Assembly (NCBI GenBank): GCA_011089965.1
Contig: JAANAU010000016.1
Coordinates: forward strand, 16,108 to 80,107
From: Magnetococcales bacterium
GTDB lineage: Bacteria; Pseudomonadota; Magnetococcia; Magnetococcales; Magnetaquicoccaceae
Length of the DNA stretch: 64,000 nucleotides
Direction of reading: 5' to 3'
Below, one piece after another: positions 1 to 7,277 of this stretch. The notes under the pieces are model-generated. The model made no database searches, was not told the origin of the DNA, and saw only the letters and a list, made by a program, of their open reading frames with translations. The stretch's first letter is position 1. Every line of letters starts with the position of its first letter. Position numbers and translations under genes: made by a program.

Positions 1-892
1 CGGAACTGGTCGTCCTTGATCGGAAGAGGGTCAAGCTGGTATCGTCAGGAAATAATGGGATTTCATAAGATATTGAATAGTCGTTGATTCCTTGGGAGTT
101 TCCGTAACTTAAAGTCAATTTGTCATCCCGGCCAAACAGGCTGCGTGTTCCAAGCGCAATATCTGTTTTTTCTGCCCCCAGGTTTGGAGAGTTGTGATTG
201 TGATGGCTTATTTTGGCAAAATAGGGAGATTCTTCTTCGATTTCAAGATCAAGAGCGGCTTCACCAGTCTTGAGTTCAGGACGCAATTCAGATTTGATGC
301 TGCGAATCATTTCCCTCTGACGCAACAATTGCAATCGACTTTCCAGTTCATGGATATTCAGGGGGGATTTTAGTTGGTATGAAATATAATCATTCAAAAA
401 ATCTGTATTCAGTGCCTTGTTCCCGCTGATGTTGATCTTGGTCAATTGTCCTTCGACTACCTCAAGAACAAGTTGCCCATCCGTTATATCCTGATCTTTC
501 ATCACCAGTCCTGAGGTGACATATCCATGCTTAATGTAAAGGCGTGTCAATTGGTCGCGCAGTTCAAATAATTCATCTACGCTGACGGCGCGATTTGTGT
601 ATGGAGTTGTGATTTCTTGAATCATGGAGTCAGGAAAAACCGACCCGTTGAGAACCTTGATATTTCTGATAATCATTTCTTCTTGGGTGGCGAGATTGCC
701 TTGATCTTGATTGTGGTGCGGTACAGGAGGCAAGAGAAATGGTGCGTCGGTTGGAACTTTGTGTTTCAATGGAGGAGGTTCATTTTTTTCTGTGCAATAG
801 GCGGACGTCTGGAACAACAAAAGCCCGATTGACTGCAAGACGAGTAAAAATCTAATAGGATTTTTTTTCTTAAGAGATGAGCGTGACATCAT
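1..892 (-). CDS. TpsB/ShlB-type two-partner secretion transporter, partial (5' part)
   Basis: Leftward gene cut by the left edge; about 297 codons are visible. The frame opens with two ATGs (892 and 889), followed by a hydrophobic signal-like stretch (IRFLLVLQSIGLLLFQTSAY) typical of exported outer-membrane proteins. A proline-rich linker follows, then POTRA-like regions with the TpsB signatures VDELFELRDQLTRLYIKHGY, VTSGLV, GQLVLEVVEGQLTKINISGN and LNIHELESRLQLL. The last visible part (GTRSLFGRDDKLTLSYGNSQG, split over the edge of the barrel) looks like the start of the ShlB/FhaC beta-barrel. The family exports large TpsA exoproteins such as haemolysins and adhesins across the outer membrane. 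No TpsA gene lies in the window; it may be beyond the left edge. Family call is firm, substrate unknown. Confidence 0.85.
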   Translation of the reverse strand, partial: MMSRSSLKKKNPIRFLLVLQSIGLLLFQTSAYCTEKNEPPPLKHKVPTDAPFLLPPVPHHNQDQGNLATQEEMIIRNIKVLNGSVFPDSMIQEITTPYTNRAVSVDELFELRDQLTRLYIKHGYVTSGLVMKDQDITDGQLVLEVVEGQLTKINISGNKALNTDFLNDYISYQLKSPLNIHELESRLQLLRQREMIRSIKSELRPELKTGEAALDLEIEEESPYFAKISHHNHNSPNLGAEKTDIALGTRSLFGRDDKLTLSYGNSQGINDYSISYEIPLFPDDTSLTLFRSRTTSS

Positions 893-1349
893 GGTTTCCA
901 GCTTTTTTCCCAATAGATGTTTGTATATGATGCCTTTCGGGCAAAAAGGCCCACTCAACGGCTAAGCGTGGGGTTTTGCCCCACACCCTCCCCGCTGTGC
1001 TGAACACATTGGCCAGCAATCTTAAACGTCACCTTCACATCCCATCCGTGCCAGAGGATTGATGTTGTCCGGCAGGCACGATGTCACTGCTGGCAGAGAT
1101 TGGACCAACTGGTCAAACGCTGTCAAGATCTTTCTTGAATTTTCAATTTTGTCAGTAAAATAATGACATAACAAGAATTCGTGTCACAGGGATCCGACTG
1201 CTCGGATTGCCCTTGACTGATGCTGGCAAAGGCTGCAATCCAGAATGATAAAAATTATTATGTTTGAATGTGTGATTTGTTTTAAATATTAAAATCCTGG
1301 GGGATGAATCCCCCAGACCCCCTCTTTTCTTTCAATAGTTGGATATCGT
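893..1349. other. intergenic region with one hairpin and a partial dispersed repeat
   Basis: 457 bases between the divergently placed TpsB start and the 3' end of the histidine kinase. No coding frame is convincing. A short hairpin with arms GTGGGG/CCCCAC lies at about 968-984. The right end carries a partial copy of the dispersed repeat (1285-1346). The TpsB promoter should lie near 893-960, but no good -35/-10 pair is visible. Confidence 0.5.
1285..1346 (+). repeat. dispersed triple-hairpin element, copy 1 (partial, right end only)
   Basis: Contains the palindrome CTGGGGGATGAATCCCCCAG at 1297-1316, then ACCCCCTCTTTTC and CAATAGTTGGATA, which is the right end of the family seen throughout the window. 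The two left hairpins are missing. It abuts the 3' end of the leftward histidine kinase (stop at 1350-1352). Confidence 0.8.
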
Positions 1350-3695
1350 TCAGGGACTGTCCGGATGCAATGCCTGCTCCCAGGCGCGAATGGCGGTGAT
1401 CAACGGATCAAGGGCCGCAGCAAAATCGTCCAGCTCCCGTGTGACCCCGGCTCCGGAGTGACGCAGGGCTGTTTCCAGGGTTTGGGCACAGGCAAAGAGT
1501 TCCCGTGCGGAGAGGTTGCCTGCCATTCCCTTGATCGAATGGACCCGTCGGATCGCCTCTTCCAGATCCTGGGCCGTCAGGAGCGCACGAATCTCTGCTG
1601 CGGCCTGCATCTGGCTGTCGGCGAAATCGTTCAGAATGCGTCGCAGCAAGGCCGGTTTGTGGTTGATCCGATCCATCAGCTCGACAAAATCGATCAGGGT
1701 GGCCAGTGTCGGCGGGGCCGGGTGCGGGCTGGATGTTGCCACGGGTGCAAGAGGTGTCGTGATCCAGCGGTGCAAGGCGGCATACAACAGTGCCTTGTCA
1801 ATGGGTTTGGTCAGATGGTCGTTCATGCCTGCTTCCAGGCTTTTCTCCCGATCCCCGCTCAGGGCATGGGCGCTCATGGCCAGAATGGGCAGCGTTTGCC
1901 AACGGGGATCTGTCCGCACCATGCGGGTGGCTGTATACCCATCCATTTCCGGCATCTGAATGTCCATCAGGATCAGATCAAATTTTTTCTGTTCCAGCAG
2001 ACGGAGTACCTCCAGACCGTTGTGGGCACACTCCACCACCAGACCGACACTTTTGAGCAGTTCTTCGGCCACCAGCCGATTGATGGCATTGTCTTCGGCC
2101 AGCAGCACCCGTGCCCCGGCCAGTTGACCAACCGGTTGGGGCAAGGCGGGCAGCGGGGCAGAGGGGATGATGCTCTCCTCCTGGCTCCGACCCAGAATCA
2201 CCTCAAACCAGAACAGACTCCCCTGCCCTGCTCTGCTTTCCACGCCAATGTGTCCGCCCATCTGTTCGCTCAACCGTTTGCAGATGGCCAGACCCAAGCC
2301 GGTCCCGCCGAATTTGCGTGCCGTACCGGTTTCGGCCTGGCTGAACGGTTTGAACAGCATGGCTTGTTGTTCCGGGGTGATGCCGATCCCTTGGTCCTGA
2401 ACCCCGAAGTGCAGGCGGATGCGCTCTTGATTCTGTTCGACCACAGCCACGTTGACCCGCACCTGGCCGCGTTCCGTGAACTTGATGGCATTGCCAACCA
2501 GATTGAACAGCACCTGTTGCAGACGCAACGGATCGCCCAGCAGGGTGCCGGTCAACTCGGGAGCGGGTTCAATCCGCAATTGCACCTCTTTGGCGATGGT
2601 GGTCGAGGAGAACAGATCCTGTAAATTGTCCAACAGATCCTGCAACCGAAACGCCACCCGTTCCAGGACCATCCCTCCCTGTTCGATTTTGGAGAGGTCC
2701 AGAATGTCATTGATCAACTGCAACAGGGTGCGTGATGAGGATTGTGCTTTGATCAGATAGTTGCGGGTGGTTGCAGGGATATCGTGTTGCAGTGCCAGAT
2801 CGATCAACCCCATCACTCCGTTCATGGGGGTGCGGATTTCGTGGCTCATGTTGGCCAGAAAGGCGCTTTTGGCCCGATTGGCGCTGTCTGCCTGGATGCG
2901 TGCCCGTTTCAGTTCCTGTGCCACCAGCATGATGCTGATCAACAGGCCGGTCAGAACGCAGACATAGCTTGTTTTTTTCAACAAATGGGACAGATCGAAC
3001 AGGGAATCGTACAGTCGGGTCGAGGTGGACATGAAGAGCGCCTCACTCAAAAAGGAGACGATCAACGCCAGAATCAACCAGTGGTGAAAATCATCGGTTC
3101 GCCAGAGGCCGCGTCGCAGAAAGCCGATCAGGGCAATCAGGAACAACAGGGCCGGGATCAACTCTTGCGGTCTGGAGAGTGGGAGTTCCGGATGGATGGC
3201 GCGCGGCAGGGGGATTTGGGTGAAAAAGAGAAAATTGAGCAGCGTGAAGCTGGCGATGGCCAAAAAGACCCAGCGTGGATCCAGGTGGTGTTGTTGGGGG
3301 GCGTGTCGGGTCAGAAGCCAGCTCAGGCACAGCAACATGGCCAGAAAGATGCGTGCCGAGATCCAGCTCCAGGGGATCAGCACCATGTATTCGGATGGCA
3401 TGGCGCGGATGAAGAGTTCGGAGGAGACGATGGTATGGTAGAGATCGAGCAGTGACGTGCCGAGAAAGCCGGAGCCGATCAGCAGGAACAGGTCATCCCG
3501 TTCGGCAAAGTAGCGCATCAGGGCCAGAATGCCCACCATGAGGGCCAGGACCGTGGCCACGGATTCGAGGATGGTATGGAGTTGGGTGGAGCTGGTCCAG
3601 GTGGAATGCCGGGCCAGCAGATAGCCGCTGGTCAGAACCAGTGCGGTCAGCAGGTATTGCATGCCGCGAAAGGTGGCACGGTCTGGGATGGTCAT
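1350..3695 (-). CDS. hybrid histidine kinase: MASE3-like sensor, HisKA, HATPase, receiver, HPt
   Basis: 781 residues. Residues 1-260 form about eight membrane helices and resemble the MASE3 sensor domain. The HisKA box NMSHEIRTPMNG gives phospho-acceptor His285. The ATPase domain shows the N box (NLVGNAIKFTERG) and G boxes (DQGIGI, GGTGLGLAI). A receiver domain follows, with Asp578 in LILMDIQMPEMDG, and a C-terminal HPt domain with His719 (RRVHSIKGMAGN). The protein therefore carries a whole phosphorelay but no output domain, so it should pass phosphate to a separate regulator not in this window. The ATG at 3695 overlaps the TGA of the PAP2 gene (ATGA), so the pair is probably translationally coupled. 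The frame stays open further upstream, but that part lies over the PAP2 gene and is not coding. Confidence 0.9.
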   Translation of the reverse strand: MTIPDRATFRGMQYLLTALVLTSGYLLARHSTWTSSTQLHTILESVATVLALMVGILALMRYFAERDDLFLLIGSGFLGTSLLDLYHTIVSSELFIRAMPSEYMVLIPWSWISARIFLAMLLCLSWLLTRHAPQQHHLDPRWVFLAIASFTLLNFLFFTQIPLPRAIHPELPLSRPQELIPALLFLIALIGFLRRGLWRTDDFHHWLILALIVSFLSEALFMSTSTRLYDSLFDLSHLLKKTSYVCVLTGLLISIMLVAQELKRARIQADSANRAKSAFLANMSHEIRTPMNGVMGLIDLALQHDIPATTRNYLIKAQSSSRTLLQLINDILDLSKIEQGGMVLERVAFRLQDLLDNLQDLFSSTTIAKEVQLRIEPAPELTGTLLGDPLRLQQVLFNLVGNAIKFTERGQVRVNVAVVEQNQERIRLHFGVQDQGIGITPEQQAMLFKPFSQAETGTARKFGGTGLGLAICKRLSEQMGGHIGVESRAGQGSLFWFEVILGRSQEESIIPSAPLPALPQPVGQLAGARVLLAEDNAINRLVAEELLKSVGLVVECAHNGLEVLRLLEQKKFDLILMDIQMPEMDGYTATRMVRTDPRWQTLPILAMSAHALSGDREKSLEAGMNDHLTKPIDKALLYAALHRWITTPLAPVATSSPHPAPPTLATLIDFVELMDRINHKPALLRRILNDFADSQMQAAAEIRALLTAQDLEEAIRRVHSIKGMAGNLSARELFACAQTLETALRHSGAGVTRELDDFAAALDPLITAIRAWEQALHPDSP

Positions 3696-4399
3696 GGTCG
3701 GTTTGATTTGGCAGGGCGTGGACGACGTTTGGACAGATGATCGACCGTGGATACAATACTTAAAATCAGCAGCCAGGACAACAGCATGGTGATGAGCACG
3801 TGACTGAAGAAGTGGGCGCCTTTGAGCATCTGGTAGCTGCCCATGATCCAGCCCAGGCTCAATCCGAATCCCAGGCCGAGTTTGCGCCAGAGTGGATTGC
3901 GAAAGACGAAGAACAGCATCATGAAGGCAAAGCCGCCCGAGGGGTGACCTGCCGGCCAGCATTTGCCGGGGCGCACCTCCGGGAAGTCGGATGGTTGGGA
4001 TGCAAACAGTGGCAGATGGGGCAATTGGCCGCCATACCGTTCCAGCGACCAGGGGCAATGGACATTGGTGATGTTTTTCAGGCCGGAGATGGCACCGGGT
4101 ACGATGGTCAGGCCAAGCGCCAGGAGGATCAACCCTCGTCGTGTGGTCATGGTCAGGTTGAATTTCCAGGTCCAGATCAGGGTGATGATGATGGCAATGC
4201 CAATGATGAGAATGGCCCGTTTGGTCCAGGTATAGAAGAGTTTGCGGGTGAGGGGATCGTCTTTGTCGATCCACCAGTGACCCGCATCGAAGCGGTAGAA
4301 GTGGTCCTGGATCCACAGATCCAGTGTGGTGGTTTCGGCCACGATCACGACCAGGATCAGCAGCGTCAGGGTCCAGAGGACTGAGCGTTTGAGGGTCAT
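3692..4399 (-). CDS. PAP2-family membrane phosphatase
   Basis: 235 residues with about six membrane helices. The PAP2 motifs are visible: LKNITNVHCPWSLERYGG (variant of KxxxxxxRP with the CPW-YGG extension seen in a subgroup), PAGHPSGGFAF (PSGH-type motif 2) and KGAHFFSHVL (motif 3 with the catalytic His). Such enzymes remove phosphate from lipid phosphates (undecaprenyl pyrophosphate, lipid A or phosphatidic acid) at the outer face of the inner membrane; the substrate cannot be read from sequence. It is first in a two-gene unit with the hybrid kinase, sharing ATGA at 3692-3695. That hints at an envelope-related signal, which is inference. Confidence 0.85.
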   Translation of the reverse strand: MTLKRSVLWTLTLLILVVIVAETTTLDLWIQDHFYRFDAGHWWIDKDDPLTRKLFYTWTKRAILIIGIAIIITLIWTWKFNLTMTTRRGLILLALGLTIVPGAISGLKNITNVHCPWSLERYGGQLPHLPLFASQPSDFPEVRPGKCWPAGHPSGGFAFMMLFFVFRNPLWRKLGLGFGLSLGWIMGSYQMLKGAHFFSHVLITMLLSWLLILSIVSTVDHLSKRRPRPAKSNRP

Positions 4400-4615
4400 G
4401 GAATCCTCGGTTGAGTCGGGAGTGGTTTGAAAAAGTTTACAAGAAAATCATGCATGGATATCATCCGGAAATTTCGTGACAGGGTCAATGAAAACGGGGT
4501 TGAATGCAGATCATGAATTCGATAAAATGAAAATTTATGACGGCCATGTTATTATGGAATCCATTGGTGTGGGTTTCATCTGGTCAAATCACTTGGAATG
4601 GCAGGAGAAGCTCCG

Positions 4616-4891
4616 ATGAAAAAAATGTTTGGTCTGGCCATGCTGGTTGTTGCCTGTGTGGCGATGCCGATTGGTACGGGATGGACCAGTGCGGCGGATG
4701 ACAAGGCCTGGGTTGCGGACTGCATCATGGACAATGCCAACGAGGGACAGTCGCCGAAAGTGGTGGAGACCTATTGCAAGTGCATGGTGGAACTGATGCC
4801 GGAAAATACCAATCAGACCGTTTCCCAGTGGGAAAAGACGCACCGGAAAGAAGAGGCGGTTTGTTCGGCCAAGGCGGGTTGGAAGGATTGA
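4616..4891 (+). CDS. small exported cysteine-containing protein, unknown function
   Basis: 91 residues. Start chosen at ATG 4616 because AGGAG sits about 9 bases upstream (4602-4606); an in-frame ATG at 4598 has no such site. An N-terminal signal peptide (MKKMFGLAMLVVACVAMP, then GTGWTSAA) is followed by a compact mature part with four cysteines (DCIMDN, YCKCM, AVCSAK), arranged so that two disulfides or metal binding are possible. I do not recognise the family. A run of 9-bp repeats and a dispersed repeat follow. Confidence 0.7.
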   Translation: MKKMFGLAMLVVACVAMPIGTGWTSAADDKAWVADCIMDNANEGQSPKVVETYCKCMVELMPENTNQTVSQWEKTHRKEEAVCSAKAGWKD

Positions 4892-4941
4892 TCGACCAGG
4901 AGTTGATCCCTGGATCAAACCAGGGGTCATCCCCATCCGGA

Positions 4942-4995
4942 TGGTGGACATGCGGGACATGCGGGACATGCGGGACATGCGGGACATGCGGGACA
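4942..4995. repeat. 9-bp tandem repeat TGCGGGACA, five perfect copies plus one degenerate
   Basis: TGCGGGACA occurs five times head to tail at 4951-4995, preceded by the degenerate unit TGGTGGACA at 4942-4950. It lies 50 bases after the stop of the small exported protein. The period is a multiple of three, so both strands stay open across it, but no coding role is credible. It is a candidate site of copy-number variation. Confidence 0.9.
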
Positions 4996-5004
4996 TCGTG
5001 TTCT

Positions 5005-5273
5005 CGTGGAGGCGGTTTGGTGATTCCTGAGCCGAGTATGAATATCCAATGATTGAAAAAAAAGAGGGGGTCTGGGGGATTCATCCCCCAGGGTTTTAAT
5101 GTTTTAATGTTTAAAAATATAATATTTTTTTTAAATCTTTTAAATCTTTTAAATCTTTTAAATCTTTTAAATCTTTTAAATCTTTTAAATCTTTTAAATC
5201 TTTAAAAGATTAAAGTCCCAGGGGTTTCACCCCTGGACCCCACCAGGGGGGTAACCCCCCTGGACCCCTGATG
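5005..5273 (-). repeat. dispersed triple-hairpin element, copy 2 (full, longest core array)
   Basis: Reverse orientation. Order on the plus strand: TGATTCCTGAGCC, ATATCCAATGATTGAAAAA, a purine run, CTGGGGGATTCATCCCCCAG, an AT-rich core, CCAGGGGT/ACCCCTGG hairpin, CCAGGGGGG-armed hairpin, CCCCTGATG. The core holds eight perfect copies of TAAATCTTT at 5132-5203. It lies between two convergent genes and its hairpins could end transcription from both sides. Confidence 0.92.
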
Positions 5274-5300
5274 ATGGTGTATTCCTCCCGGCAGAATGAC

Positions 5301-7277
5301 TTATCGCAACCACTGATCCAACCGCTTCTGATGCATGATGTGAGCCGTCTGATAAAAGGCAATGGTGTCAAACAACATGGACTCATCTGCCACCGCAAGC
5401 AGCTCCTGCGACTCCCGCCCCGGTCCTCGGGTGAATCGATAAAAACGTGCAGATTGCTGCGGAGTCAATACAGACAACCGATCCCCGACAATCAACCCCA
5501 ACTTCTGATACGTACCAATAAAAGCACGTCGCAACGCCAGATCGCTCCGCAACAGATCCTGACCAAAAAATCGACTCGTATAACTCCAACCCAATAACCC
5601 CAATACCGTCGGAGTGACATCAATCTGACTCATCAACCCCGTCTCCATCCGCGGAACCACATGACGCGGCGCGTAAATCATCAACGGAATATGATACCGG
5701 AACACCGGCAAATCGCTCTTCCCGGCACTGGAAGCACAATGATCCGCCACAATCACAAACAAGGTGTCGTCAAACCAGGGACGACTCCTGGCCTGTTGCA
5801 AAAACGCCCCAATGGCCCAATCGGTATATTTGACCCCACCAGCCCGCCCGCCAGGAGAAGGAATGTCAATGCGACCCGCCGGATAGGTGAAAGGCCGATG
5901 ATTGGAAGTGGTCATGACAAAATGATAAAACGGTTTGCCAACTGCATGCGCACCATCCGCCTCCACCAATACACGCCGGAACAGATCCTCATCTGCCACC
6001 CCCCAGATGTTCTCATGGGTGATTTCATGACTGGCCAGCCGGGTCCGATCCACCACATCAAATCCATTATGGCTAAAAAAATAATTCATATTGTCAAAAT
6101 AACCATAACCCCCATAGATAAACTTCGTATCATACCCTCGCTCCCGGAACAGAAATCCGGATGAAAAGAGATTTTCATTGTTGGGACGCTTGACCTTGCT
6201 GCGACCTGGCGTCGGCGGAATGGAGAGCACCAGACTCTCCATGCCCCGATCCGTACGGTTTCCGGTGGCATACAGATTGGTGAAGGTGAGCGATTCTTGG
6301 GCCAGTTGATCCAGATGCGGGGTCAAACCTGCGGTATTGCCAAACAATGCCATGAATTCCGCACTCAACGATTCAATGGTCAACTGAATGACATTCAAAC
6401 GTTTTTCCGGTCCTGGATGTTGGATGCGCCGGGCAATATCCAAAGGATCACCATCCGGTATGGATTCACTCCCCGGATTCATTGACAACAACTCTCTGAC
6501 ACGTGCCGCAGCCTTGGCTTCCGGATGCTGGGGATAGAAACGCTCATACTCCAACTTGTTGTGCCAAAAGGCCGTAAAAAGAGCATAAATACCGTTTTTG
6601 GCCAACTCGTTGTGAAAACGGTTGCCAGAGTGCTCCGCAAACCTGGCATCCACAGTCACAAAAGCCAATACAGGCAAGGCAAGCAATACACTGCCTTGAA
6701 TCGCACGCTGCCGAAAGGTCGTGACCGCCTGCCAGGAGGATTGCATCCAAGACAAACGCCAGATCCACCAGAAGATCATGACCGTCATGACCAAAATGGC
6801 AAACAGAAGTGTCGGCACCGGATAGGATTGGCGGATGTTGCCGATCACTTCCTGGGTGTAGACCAGATAATCCACGGCAATGAAATTGAAACGAACCCCG
6901 AACTCATCCCAGAAGATCCATTCCGCCACTCCGTTGAAGAGCAATACATAAATGCTGGAGAAAAATACAATATTGTATAGAGTTTTATTGAGTGTACCGG
7001 CAAAAAAACGGTCAGGAGTGACCGTCAGATAAACAACAAAAAGCGAAATAAAATAAAATAATGTAATAACATCGTAAAATAAACCGATTGAGAGGATGCG
7101 CAGCCATGGCCAGAAAGACCACTCCAAAAAGTCCATGGCATGCAGAGCCAACGCCAGTCGGGTACCCAGCGCGATCACAAGGAACAAAACGGCAAACAGC
7201 ACCAGGCCACCCCAGCGTGTGGCCAGCCAACGGTTGATCCCACCCGGATGCCCCCGGGCTGTGATCGATGAATTCAT
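5301..7277 (-). CDS. LTA synthase-like membrane sulfatase-fold phosphotransferase
   Basis: 658 residues. About five membrane helices in residues 25-205 are followed by a sulfatase-fold catalytic domain (about 290-600). Family residues visible: metal-binding Glu302 (IQLTIESLS), nucleophile Thr342 in GNRTDRGMES, and the metal site VIVADHCASSAG. This is the LtaS/OpgB (COG1368) architecture; members transfer phosphoglycerol or related head groups from phospholipids to a polymer or glycan at the outer face of the membrane. In Gram-negatives the target is usually a periplasmic glucan or is unknown. Its ATG overlaps the topA stop (ATGA at 7274-7277), so it is probably cotranslated with topoisomerase I. 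Confidence 0.85.
   Translation of the reverse strand: MNSSITARGHPGGINRWLATRWGGLVLFAVLFLVIALGTRLALALHAMDFLEWSFWPWLRILSIGLFYDVITLFYFISLFVVYLTVTPDRFFAGTLNKTLYNIVFFSSIYVLLFNGVAEWIFWDEFGVRFNFIAVDYLVYTQEVIGNIRQSYPVPTLLFAILVMTVMIFWWIWRLSWMQSSWQAVTTFRQRAIQGSVLLALPVLAFVTVDARFAEHSGNRFHNELAKNGIYALFTAFWHNKLEYERFYPQHPEAKAAARVRELLSMNPGSESIPDGDPLDIARRIQHPGPEKRLNVIQLTIESLSAEFMALFGNTAGLTPHLDQLAQESLTFTNLYATGNRTDRGMESLVLSIPPTPGRSKVKRPNNENLFSSGFLFRERGYDTKFIYGGYGYFDNMNYFFSHNGFDVVDRTRLASHEITHENIWGVADEDLFRRVLVEADGAHAVGKPFYHFVMTTSNHRPFTYPAGRIDIPSPGGRAGGVKYTDWAIGAFLQQARSRPWFDDTLFVIVADHCASSAGKSDLPVFRYHIPLMIYAPRHVVPRMETGLMSQIDVTPTVLGLLGWSYTSRFFGQDLLRSDLALRRAFIGTYQKLGLIVGDRLSVLTPQQSARFYRFTRGPGRESQELLAVADESMLFDTIAFYQTAHIMHQKRLDQWLR

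Noticed and set aside
617..832. 71-codon frame on the plus strand opposite the TpsB gene
   Set aside because: It lies over the N-terminal part of the TpsB gene, whose POTRA-type sequence is clear on the minus strand.
3696..4316. 207-codon N-terminal extension of the hybrid kinase
   Set aside because: It overlaps the PAP2 gene in another frame and is His/Pro/Arg-rich without domain character; the ATGA junction gives the real start.
5132..5203. Regular short repeats that could suggest a CRISPR array
   Set aside because: Units are 9 bp, directly adjacent with no spacers, and belong to the AT-rich core of a dispersed element. No cas gene is near.
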